Origin: an uncultured Collinsella sp.
Lineage (GTDB): Bacteria; Actinomycetota; Coriobacteriia; Coriobacteriales; Coriobacteriaceae
Direction of reading: 5' to 3'
Assembly (NCBI GenBank): GCA_900545995.1
Contig: URBM01000072.1
Span: 1-9,817 of the forward strand
DNA length: 9,817 bases
Both the position numbers and the translations under genes were made by a program. Each line of letters begins with the position of its first letter. Position 1 is the stretch's first letter. Below the pieces are notes generated by a model. The model searched no databases and had not been told where the DNA came from. It worked only from the letters and a program-made list of their open reading frames with translations. This document shows positions 1-6,107 of the stretch, piece after piece.

Positions 1-1
1 T

Positions 2-1063
2 CCGTCCGAGCTCATCGAGGTCTTTGTCGTCGCCGATGCCTGCACCGATAACACCGCGCAGCTCGCGCGCGAGGCGGGCGCTGTCGTGTACGAGCGAAAC
101 GACCTGGCCCGTAAAGGCAAGAGCTGGGTCATGGACTTTGGTTTCGACCGTATCCTTAACGAGTATCCCGACACCTTTGAAGGTTACTTTATCTTCGATG
201 CCGATAATGTTATCGCCCGCGATTACGTGTCCAAGATGAATGATGCCTTTGACCAGGGCTTCCATGTGGTCACGAGCTATCGTAACTCCAAGAACTTCGG
301 AAGCTCGTGGATCTCGGCAGCGAATGCCACTTGGTATCTGCGCGAGGCGCGTTTTCTCAACAACGCGCGCAACATCTGCAAGACGTCCTGCGCCGTATCG
401 GGTTCGGGCTACCTTATCTCGGCTAGCGTTATTGAGGGCATGCACGGCTGGCAGTTCCATACGCTGACCGAGGACATCCAGTTCACTACGTTCTGTGCCA
501 TTCACGGCATTCGCATCGGTTATGCGCCGGCGGAGTTTTTTGACGAGCAGCCCGTGACGTTTAAGGCGTCCTGGAAGCAGCGTATGCGCTGGACCAAGGG
601 CTTCTACCAGGTGTTCTTTACCTACGGTAAGCATCTGGTCAAGTCGACCTTCCGTTATCACCGCTTTGCCGCCTACGACATGTTTATGACGATTGCTCCG
701 GGTATGCTGCTGTCCCTGATCTCCATGCTCGCCAACGCGACCTTCCTCATCGTGGGCGGGCTTTCGCACGGCTTCTTGGCCACCGAGGTTGAGATGCAGG
801 CTTGTGCCGCCTCGCTCATTATGACCTTCGCGATGATGTATCAGACCTTCTTTATCCTGGCGCTGCTCACGACTATCTTCGAGTACAAGCACATCCATTG
901 CGCGCAAAAGTGGCGCCTGGTGACCAACCTGTTTACCTTCCCGATCTTTATGTTCAGCTATATCCCCATTACGGTGGCTGCGTTGTTCCTGAAGGTCGAC
1001 TGGGTCCCGACGCAGCATGCCGTCAACGTTACCCTCGACGAGGTCATGCAGGGCGCTAAATAA
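2..1063 (+). CDS. Processive family 2 glycosyltransferase, membrane-anchored (5' partial)
   Basis: The reading frame is open from base 2, so the N-terminus lies outside the window; 353 residues are visible. It carries the signature of processive GT2 enzymes (cellulose/hyaluronan/NodC-like): the VADACTDNTA strand near the left edge, the metal-binding DAD at 197-205, the TED acceptor-site motif at 467-475, and QRMRW, a QxxRW motif, at 578-592. These are followed by about four hydrophobic segments from about 690 to 1000. Such proteins use a nucleotide sugar at the inner membrane face to build a polysaccharide or glycolipid and often extrude it. The true start is upstream; the first internal ATG, at 86, falls inside the catalytic fold and is not a plausible start. 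The gene ends just before a terminator hairpin, so it is the last gene of its transcript. The sugar substrate cannot be told from sequence. Family assignment is firm; exact product unknown. Confidence 0.92.
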   Translation, partial: PSELIEVFVVADACTDNTAQLAREAGAVVYERNDLARKGKSWVMDFGFDRILNEYPDTFEGYFIFDADNVIARDYVSKMNDAFDQGFHVVTSYRNSKNFGSSWISAANATWYLREARFLNNARNICKTSCAVSGSGYLISASVIEGMHGWQFHTLTEDIQFTTFCAIHGIRIGYAPAEFFDEQPVTFKASWKQRMRWTKGFYQVFFTYGKHLVKSTFRYHRFAAYDMFMTIAPGMLLSLISMLANATFLIVGGLSHGFLATEVEMQACAASLIMTFAMMYQTFFILALLTTIFEYKHIHCAQKWRLVTNLFTFPIFMFSYIPITVAALFLKVDWVPTQHAVNVTLDEVMQGAK

Positions 1064-1071
1064 CCACCACC

Positions 1072-1120
1072 AAAACCACCACAAAGGGGACAGGCACCTC
1101 TGTGGTGGTTTTTGCTTTTT
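1072..1120 (+). terminator. Rho-independent terminator after the glycosyltransferase gene
   Basis: A perfect 12-bp stem pairs AAAACCACCACA (1072-1083) with TGTGGTGGTTTT (1101-1112). After one A/C mismatch the stem continues with AGG (1085-1087) pairing CCT (1097-1099), leaving a nine-base loop. The right arm runs into T-rich sequence up to 1120. The left arm begins with four A, so the structure could act on both strands. The loop side contains GGGGACAGGCACCT, which resembles a dispersed repeat motif (see findings). Confidence 0.85.
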
Positions 1121-1144
1121 AGAGACTGCCCCGGGAGGTGTTCA

Positions 1145-1567
1145 ATGGTCTATATTCCCTTTTGGATCTGCGCCTTTGCCGGTGCGGTGATTGATGTCCG
1201 TGAACGGCGGTTTCCCAACGCGCTTGCCGCCGCATGCGCCGTGGCGGCGTTTGCAGGCGTTTGGCTGGACAGGGGCTTGAACACGGCGCTTGACCACGCC
1301 GGTCCTGCCGTTATCGTGTACCTTTCCCTTGTGCTGACCGAGTCGCTTTGGCGGCGTTTCCGCCAGGCCCCCGGCATCGGCATGGGGGATGCCAAGGCGC
1401 TTTTCGCGCTTTGCACGCTCGACCCTCTGGGCGGCATCGTGGCATTTGCCGTCGCGCTCCTGGTCCTGGCCCTCTCCTGCCTCTTCACAAAATCGCGCTC
1501 CCTGCCATTGCTCCCGTTTTTGGTGCCGATATTTGCCATAATCGAGGTCGTGGGCTGGACATTGTAA
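1145..1567 (+). CDS. Prepilin peptidase, A24 family, minimal (CpaA/TadV-like)
   Basis: A hydrophobic 140-residue protein with both catalytic signatures of type IV leader peptidases. The first is Asp17 in DVRERRFPN (residues 17-25), matching the family D-x-R-x5-PN pattern. The second is Asp82 in the GMGD motif (residues 79-82), the GxGD aspartate. These membrane aspartyl proteases cut the leader from type IV or Flp/Tad pilins at the inner membrane. It lacks the N-terminal methyltransferase and Cys-zinc part of PilD-type enzymes and is the size of CpaA/TadV proteins. The start is ATG 1145, chosen because GGAGGT (1134-1139) lies five bases upstream; an in-frame TTG at 1112 lies within the terminator. 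No pilin or pilus assembly gene lies in the window, so its substrate must be encoded elsewhere. With only about 25 bases between the T-tract and the start, it may depend on read-through. Confidence 0.85.
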   Translation: MVYIPFWICAFAGAVIDVRERRFPNALAAACAVAAFAGVWLDRGLNTALDHAGPAVIVYLSLVLTESLWRRFRQAPGIGMGDAKALFALCTLDPLGGIVAFAVALLVLALSCLFTKSRSLPLLPFLVPIFAIIEVVGWTL

Positions 1568-1598
1568 CCGATTGCGCATCCTTTTTAAGGAGCATGCC

Positions 1599-2846
1599 AT
1601 GGCAACTAATCAAGAAACGGCCGTCATTAAGGCGCGCATGGACCGAATTCCCTCGGCGTTGTCGCCCGAACTTTTCGAGCGCATTGCCACCGATCGTGCT
1701 TCGGGCTATGTTAACCCGTATCGTTGCAACGACGATCAGGTCATTCGTCGTATTGATCGCGCCTCCGACAAAGGCACGCTTATGCGTCCGGCGTTTATGC
1801 GCGATACCGAAAAGATTCTTCATCTTCCGGCGTACACTCGCTATGCCGGCAAAACACAGGTCTTCAGTTTTCGCAGCAACGACGACCTGTCGCGTCGTGG
1901 CCTGCACGTGCAGCTTGTTTCGCGCATTGCGCGCGATATCGGTTGCGCCCTGGGGCTCAACTGCGATCTGATCGAGGCGATTGGCTTAGGCCACGACTTG
2001 GGCCACACGCCTTTCGGCCATGCCGGTGAGCGTTTTCTCAACGATATCTATCATGAGCGCACGGGTCGCTACTTTTTCCATAACGTGCAGTCGGTCCGCG
2101 TGCTCGACGCCCTGTATGGCCGCAACGTGTCGCTCCAGACGCTCGACGGCGTGCTATGCCATAACGGCGAGTACGAGCAACGCGTGTTTGAATTGTCGGA
2201 TATGGGCTCCTTTGACCAGTTCGATCAGGCGGTCGAGGACTGCATCGCCACGGGCTATGGCGCCATTGGGCACCTGCGTCCCATGACGCTCGAGGGCTGC
2301 GTCGTTCGCATCTCGGATATTCTTGCCTACGTCGGTCGTGACCGTCAGGATGCGATCGCGGCGGGTCTGCTTTCGCCCGACGCTTTTGACGATGGTCGGG
2401 GCGGCGCCTATAACAGCTGGATCCTCACGCACGCTTCCATCGATATCGTTGAGCATAGCTATGGTAAGCCGCGCATCGAGATGAGCGAGGACCTGTTTGA
2501 GGAAATTCGCCGAGCCAAGCGCGAGAACTACGAGAAGATCTATAGCAAGGGCGGTATCGAAGGCGATTCCGAGGAGGAGCTGCGCGAGGCGTTCGAAAAG
2601 CTCTACGACCGTTGCCTGCGGGATCTAAACAGTGGCGACGAGTCCTCTTATATCTTTAAGCACCATATTTCGCGCATTGAGCAGCAGCTTTCCTACTACG
2701 ATCGTACCTATGCCTGGCAGGACGACAAGGATCAAGCCGTGGTGGATTACATCGCGAGCATGACGGACGGTTATTTCTGCGAGCTGACGAGCAAGCTGTT
2801 CCCGGGTCTAAAGTTTCCGCATCGTACCTATATTAACGAACGGTAG
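1599..2846 (+). CDS. dgt: dGTPase-like HD-domain triphosphohydrolase
   Basis: The 415-residue product is a cytoplasmic HD-superfamily protein of the deoxyguanosinetriphosphate triphosphohydrolase family, which splits dNTPs into deoxynucleoside and triphosphate and so trims the dNTP pool. The metal-binding quartet is complete: His103 (in RRGLHVQL), His132-Asp133 (in GHDLGHTPFGH) and Asp240 (in RISDILAYVGRD). The upstream block MRDTEKILHLPAYTRYAGKTQVF matches the family's conserved RD...IIHS.A.RRL.GKTQVF region with some variation. The start is ATG 1599, with AAGGAG at 1587-1592 six bases upstream; an out-of-frame ATG at 1594 and an in-frame TTG at 1572 are less likely. It begins 31 bases after the prepilin peptidase stop and may be cotranscribed with it. 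Family assignment is firm. The preferred nucleotide cannot be inferred, since relatives differ in dNTP specificity and allosteric control. Confidence 0.9.
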   Translation: MATNQETAVIKARMDRIPSALSPELFERIATDRASGYVNPYRCNDDQVIRRIDRASDKGTLMRPAFMRDTEKILHLPAYTRYAGKTQVFSFRSNDDLSRRGLHVQLVSRIARDIGCALGLNCDLIEAIGLGHDLGHTPFGHAGERFLNDIYHERTGRYFFHNVQSVRVLDALYGRNVSLQTLDGVLCHNGEYEQRVFELSDMGSFDQFDQAVEDCIATGYGAIGHLRPMTLEGCVVRISDILAYVGRDRQDAIAAGLLSPDAFDDGRGGAYNSWILTHASIDIVEHSYGKPRIEMSEDLFEEIRRAKRENYEKIYSKGGIEGDSEEELREAFEKLYDRCLRDLNSGDESSYIFKHHISRIEQQLSYYDRTYAWQDDKDQAVVDYIASMTDGYFCELTSKLFPGLKFPHRTYINER

Positions 2847-2856
2847 TTCGTATTTA
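2836..2856 (+). terminator. Possible weak terminator overlapping the dGTPase stop codon
   Basis: A six-base-pair stem ACGAAC (2836-2841) and GTTCGT (2846-2851) with a GGTA loop spans the TAG stop and is followed by the AT-rich run ATTTATT. The short stem and interrupted T-tract make this a weak candidate at best. It would separate dgt from rarA. Confidence 0.3.
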
Positions 2857-2861
2857 TTCGG

Positions 2862-2867
2862 TATACT
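2862..2867 (+). promoter_or_regulatory. Possible -10 element upstream of rarA
   Basis: TATACT matches five of six consensus -10 bases and sits about 40 bases before the rarA start in an AT-rich gap. I see no good -35 hexamer at 16-18 bases (the candidates are GAACGG, AACGGT and ACGGTA), so support is limited. Confidence 0.25.
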
Positions 2868-2906
2868 GTTTGTGGAAAACGTTTTTGATTGATGCACGGG
2901 ATGGCT

Positions 2907-4256
2907 ATGGACGACCTTTTTTCTGCTTCGACGCGCGAGCGTTCCTTTCAGAATGCGCCGCTTGCGGTGCGCATGCGCCCTAATTCGCTCGACGAGTATG
3001 TGGGCCAGCAAAAGGCCGTCGGTAAGGGTTCATGGTTGCGTGCCGCGATCGAGCACGATGTGCTTTCGAGCGTGATTCTGTACGGGCCGGCCGGTACGGG
3101 TAAGACGACGCTGGCCCACATTATCGCCAACCATACCAAGAGCGAGTTTGTCGAGGTCAGCGCCGTGACGGGCACTGTGAAGGACCTGCGCCGCGTAATC
3201 GATGAGGCTAAGACCCGTCTGAACACCTACGACCGCCGCACCATTCTGTTTATCGATGAGATCCATCGCTTTTCGAAGTCGCAGCAAGATGCCCTGCTGC
3301 ATGCGGTCGAGAACCGCACCGTCATTATGATTGGCGCCACGACGGAAAACCCGTACTTTGAGGTCAACTCGGCATTGCTCTCGCGTGGGCGTGTGGTAGA
3401 GCTTGAGCACCTGAAGGACGAGGATATCGCCATGCTCATTGAGCGTGCGCTCGAGGCGCCGCAGGGTTTAAACGGTAAGTTCTCGGCCGATGAGGATACA
3501 GTCAAGACCATTTGCACGCTGGCCGCGGGTGATGCGCGCTCGGCGCTCACGACGCTCGAGCTTGCGAGTGAGATTGCCGTTACGCGTCCCGATACTGAGG
3601 GAACGCCAGCGCCGGCGGCGGGGGAACGCTATCCCATTACCGTGGATGACGTGAAGATCGCCAATCCACGTCGTGGGTTTTCGTATGACAAAAACGGTGA
3701 CATGCACTACGACATTATCAGTGCGTTTATTAAATCTATGCGCGGCAGCGATCCCGATGCCACGATCTATTGGCTCGCGCGCATGATCGATGCAGGGGAG
3801 GATCCCAAGTTTATCGCTCGCCGCATTATGATTCAGGCTTCCGAGGATGTTGGCAACGCCGACCCGCAGGCGCTTTTGGTGGCACATGCCGCATTTAAAT
3901 CTGCCGAGGTCATTGGCTATCCCGAGTGTCGCATCAACCTGGCTCAGGCTGCGCTCTATGTGTGCCTGGCGCCTAAGTCCAACGCGTGCGAGGCCTCGAT
4001 CGATGCGGCGCTGGCCGATATCCACAGCAGTGGTCTTCGCGAGGTGCCCAGCTACCTGCGCGATCGTCATCGCCCAGGCAGCGATGAATATGGCGTGTAT
4101 AAGTATCCGCACGATTATCCCGAAGGCTGGGTCGATCAGCGCTATTTGCCCGAGGGGTTGGAGCGCGGCGCGTTCTGGCAGCCTGCCGGCCGCGGTTGGG
4201 AAGAGTGGCGTGTTGAGCAAAGCGAACGCGACCGTAGCGGTAATGCTCCGAAGTAA
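2907..4256 (+). CDS. rarA: Replication-associated recombination ATPase RarA (MgsA family)
   Basis: A 449-residue AAA+ ATPase of the RarA/MgsA/WRNIP1 family, related to clamp-loader subunits and acting at stalled or damaged replication forks. Visible motifs in order: the N-terminal PLAVRMRP..LDEYVGQ block; Walker A GPAGTGKTT with Lys66; Walker B FIDEIHRF with Asp117-Glu118; the sensor-1 region GATTENPYFEVNSALLSR; GDARSALTTLE near sensor 2; then the C-terminal tetramerisation part with KSMRGSDPDA..YWLARM, ASEDVGNADP and CLAPKSNA, all close to E. coli RarA. Length is normal. The start is uncertain: ATG at 2892, 2901 and 2907 are in frame and none has a strong ribosome site. I chose 2907 because MDDLF then begins like other family members and a GGG (2898-2900) sits six bases before. 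No terminator is evident before the next operon. Confidence 0.95.
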   Translation: MDDLFSASTRERSFQNAPLAVRMRPNSLDEYVGQQKAVGKGSWLRAAIEHDVLSSVILYGPAGTGKTTLAHIIANHTKSEFVEVSAVTGTVKDLRRVIDEAKTRLNTYDRRTILFIDEIHRFSKSQQDALLHAVENRTVIMIGATTENPYFEVNSALLSRGRVVELEHLKDEDIAMLIERALEAPQGLNGKFSADEDTVKTICTLAAGDARSALTTLELASEIAVTRPDTEGTPAPAAGERYPITVDDVKIANPRRGFSYDKNGDMHYDIISAFIKSMRGSDPDATIYWLARMIDAGEDPKFIARRIMIQASEDVGNADPQALLVAHAAFKSAEVIGYPECRINLAQAALYVCLAPKSNACEASIDAALADIHSSGLREVPSYLRDRHRPGSDEYGVYKYPHDYPEGWVDQRYLPEGLERGAFWQPAGRGWEEWRVEQSERDRSGNAPK

Positions 4257-4287
4257 CTGCTGATTATTTTGTCCCAGGATCTCACGC

Positions 4288-4318
4288 TTGGCATGTTCGG
4301 TCCCCTTTGGGGTACCAT
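4288..4318 (+). promoter_or_regulatory. Candidate promoter for the DUF948/sigma operon
   Basis: TTGGCA (4288-4293, five of six -35 matches) and TACCAT (4313-4318, four of six -10 matches) are separated by 19 bases, slightly long. The interval contains the short inverted repeat CCCC-TTT-GGGG (4302-4312), which could be an operator or simply a hairpin. GGGTAC at 4310-4315 also resembles a SigB/SigF-type -10 (GGGTAT), but I see no matching GTTT-type -35 at the right distance. No transcript evidence is available. Confidence 0.3.
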
Positions 4319-4356
4319 GAACAGCGTCTGTATTTCGATTCCTTTGGGAGGCTTGT

Positions 4357-4944
4357 ATGAGTCCCATTCAAATCGCCCTGCTGTTGCTCGCCGTTGCCGG
4401 CGTGTGGGCTGTTGTCGAGCTCGCGCTCACGCTGCGCAAGACCCGCACCGTCGTTGATTCGCTCGACAAGACGGTGAGTGACCTTAACAATACGCTCGCC
4501 GAGGCACAGCCTGTGGTGGCAAAGCTCGACGGCGCTGTCGATGAGCTCACCCCCGCGCTGGCACAGGTTGAGCCGCTCCTCAAGTCGAGCAAGACTGCCG
4601 TTGATGCTCTGACGTCTAACCTCGTTGAGGTTGAGGCGGTCGTTCGCGACATCTCCGAGGTCACGGGCAGCGTGGCTGAGGCCAGCAATGCCGTATCGAG
4701 CGTGACTGATTCTGCTGCTGGCGCCGTGCAGAAGCTCTTCAATAAGGTGAAGGCTCCTGCAGCCGACGCCGATCGCAAGCTCGCCGCTGCCGCCGCCGAG
4801 GCCGAGCAGCCTACTGAGCGCGTTCTGATTGGCGATGACGATGCCGCTGCTGACGACGATGATGTTCAGAAGCCCGCTGCTAAGCCTGCTCAGTATTACA
4901 CTTATACGCCTGCCGAGACCTCCGAGGAGTCCTGCGATGAGTAG
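4357..4944 (+). CDS. DUF948-like membrane-anchored coiled-coil protein
   Basis: A 195-residue protein with one N-terminal membrane helix (about residues 4-24), a short basic stretch, then a long alanine/valine/leucine heptad-like region (about 30-130). This region is rich in VDSLDKTV, LDGAVDELTPAL and similar segments, typical of DUF948 proteins. It ends in an acidic Asp/Ala/Pro tail from about 150 onward. The predicted arrangement is a single-pass anchor with a rod-like domain on one side of the membrane; biochemical function is not known for the family. The start ATG 4357 has GGGAGG at 4346-4351, five bases upstream. The last eight bases overlap the start of the anti-sigma gene, implying translational coupling. 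From general knowledge, DUF948 genes sit near alaS in many actinobacteria, which fits here. An interaction with the sigma regulators is possible but only inferred from the gene order. Confidence 0.75.
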   Translation: MSPIQIALLLLAVAGVWAVVELALTLRKTRTVVDSLDKTVSDLNNTLAEAQPVVAKLDGAVDELTPALAQVEPLLKSSKTAVDALTSNLVEVEAVVRDISEVTGSVAEASNAVSSVTDSAAGAVQKLFNKVKAPAADADRKLAAAAAEAEQPTERVLIGDDDAAADDDDVQKPAAKPAQYYTYTPAETSEESCDE

Positions 4945-5314
4945 CGAAGCAACCTGCCCCATTACGCTGAGCGTTGCCGGTGATCCGCGTCTCGCGCGCT
5001 TGGTGCGCATGACGGCCGCCAACGTCGGCGCCCTGTGCTCTATGTCCGTTGATCGCATCGAGGACATTCGTATGGCTGCCGAAGAAGCCTTCATCTTTGG
5101 CTGCACGGCTGTTGATTCCGACGATATCTCGATCAAATTCGATGTCGACGAATCGCATGTGGGCATGACCTTTACCTTTGGCGACCAGGCGACTGTCGAT
5201 GAGGATGACCAGGCTGCCGTGTATGCCGAGCTCATTTTGGCGAGCGTGTGTGACTCTTACGAAAAGACTACAGCGCCCCTAACGCTTTCCCTCGACCTCA
5301 AGGCGGATATCTAA
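4937..5314 (+). CDS. RsbW/SpoIIAB-like anti-sigma factor with degenerate ATP site
   Basis: A 125-residue protein whose size, position one base before a SigB/SigF-type sigma gene, and segment DIRMAAEEAF (residues 43-52) point to the RsbW/SpoIIAB/UsfX anti-sigma family of GHKL ATPases. In RsbW the equivalent stretch reads D-x-x-I-A-V-S-E-A-x-x-N-A. Here Glu50 is kept, but the Mg-binding Asn is replaced by Phe54. No DxGxG box is seen in the region where it is expected (residues 69-90), which is acidic instead. Start ATG 4937 lies within the end of the previous gene, with GAGGAG (4924-4929) seven bases upstream. The likely role is to bind and hold the neighbouring sigma factor, perhaps without kinase activity. 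Assignment by context is reasonable; by sequence alone it is weak, so a structure or profile comparison would matter. Confidence 0.65.
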   Translation: MSSEATCPITLSVAGDPRLARLVRMTAANVGALCSMSVDRIEDIRMAAEEAFIFGCTAVDSDDISIKFDVDESHVGMTFTFGDQATVDEDDQAAVYAELILASVCDSYEKTTAPLTLSLDLKADI

Positions 5315-5315
5315 T

Positions 5316-6107
5316 ATGACCGAACGCTCCCGGAGCGGCAAGACCGCTTGGGACAAGGAGAAAACCCGCGAGCTGTTTCGTCGTTATAAGGAGACCGGTG
5401 ATCCGGATGCTCGCGAGCAGCTCGTCATGTCCCATATGAACCTGGTAAGGTTTCTTGCCAACAAATTCAAGAACCGCGGCGAGCCGCTCGATGACCTTTT
5501 GCAGGTCGGGTACTTGGGCTTGCTCAAGGCTATCGATCGCTTTGATCCCGAGCGCGGACTCGAGTTCACGACGTTTGCCACGCCCACCATCTTGGGCGAG
5601 ATTAAGCGCCACTTCCGCGACAAGGGCTGGAGTGTGCGCGTGCCGCGTCGTCTGCAGGAGCTCTCTGCCAAGGTTAACCAGGCTACCGACAAGCTTACCA
5701 ACGAGCTTCAGCGTTCGCCCAAGGTTGAGGAAATCGCCGATTACCTTGGCGTGACCGTCGACGAGGTGCTCGAAGCCATGGAATCGTCCTCGGCCTACAC
5801 CTCGGTGCCCATCGAGGCTCCCGGCGCGTCCGACTCCGACGATGCTCCCTCGATTCTCGATCGCTATGCCGACGACGACAACGAGCTCGACTTTACCGAT
5901 GACCGCCTGGTAATCGAGGAAGCCATCCGCGATTTCTCGCCGCGCGAGCGTGAGGTGATCGAGCTACGCTTTGTGAAGGGCATGACCCAGATCGAGATCG
6001 CCAAGAAGCTGGGCATTTCGCAGGTGCAGGTCTCGCGCCTACTGCGCCGCACCCTCAAGAAGATTCAAGACAAGATTGACCCTGACGGAGTAATGGTTCG
6101 TTCATGA
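5316..6107 (+). CDS. RNA polymerase sigma factor, SigB/SigF/SigG family
   Basis: A 263-residue alternative sigma-70 factor (group 3) with regions 2, 3 and 4. Region 2 spans about residues 33-108 (REQLVMSHMNLVRFLANKF, then DDLLQVGYLGLLKAIDRFDPERGLEFTTFATPTILGEIKRHFRD). Region 3 spans about 109-160 (SVRVPRRLQEL, KLTNELQRSPKVEEIADYLGV). Region 4 spans about 205-255 (FSPREREVIELRF, GMTQIEIAKKLGISQVQVSRLLRRTL), including the helix-turn-helix. The VRVPRRLQEL and TPTILGEIKRHFRD wording is typical of SigB/SigF stress and sporulation sigma factors. An acidic linker (about 170-195) separates regions 3 and 4. It starts at ATG 5316, one base after the anti-sigma stop, and its TGA overlaps the next gene's start. 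Its regulon is unknown; being encoded beside its own anti-sigma protein suggests post-translational control. Confidence 0.93.
   Translation: MTERSRSGKTAWDKEKTRELFRRYKETGDPDAREQLVMSHMNLVRFLANKFKNRGEPLDDLLQVGYLGLLKAIDRFDPERGLEFTTFATPTILGEIKRHFRDKGWSVRVPRRLQELSAKVNQATDKLTNELQRSPKVEEIADYLGVTVDEVLEAMESSSAYTSVPIEAPGASDSDDAPSILDRYADDDNELDFTDDRLVIEEAIRDFSPREREVIELRFVKGMTQIEIAKKLGISQVQVSRLLRRTLKKIQDKIDPDGVMVRS

Noticed and set aside
4302..4312. CCCC-TTT-GGGG as a terminator of rarA
   Set aside because: The stem is short and no T-tract follows; it is at most an operator-like inverted repeat.
4289..4315. SigB/SigF-type self-regulated promoter before the sigma operon
   Set aside because: GGGTAC resembles the -10, but no GTTT-like -35 occurs 12-16 bases upstream; the nearest GTTCGG is only nine bases away.
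3468..4367. A 299-codon open frame on the - strand opposite rarA
   Set aside because: Shadow of the well-conserved rarA frame; no family motif.
4282..5235. A 317-codon open frame on the - strand opposite the DUF948 and anti-sigma genes
   Set aside because: Ser/Leu/Arg-rich mirror of two + strand genes that have good ribosome sites and coupled junctions.
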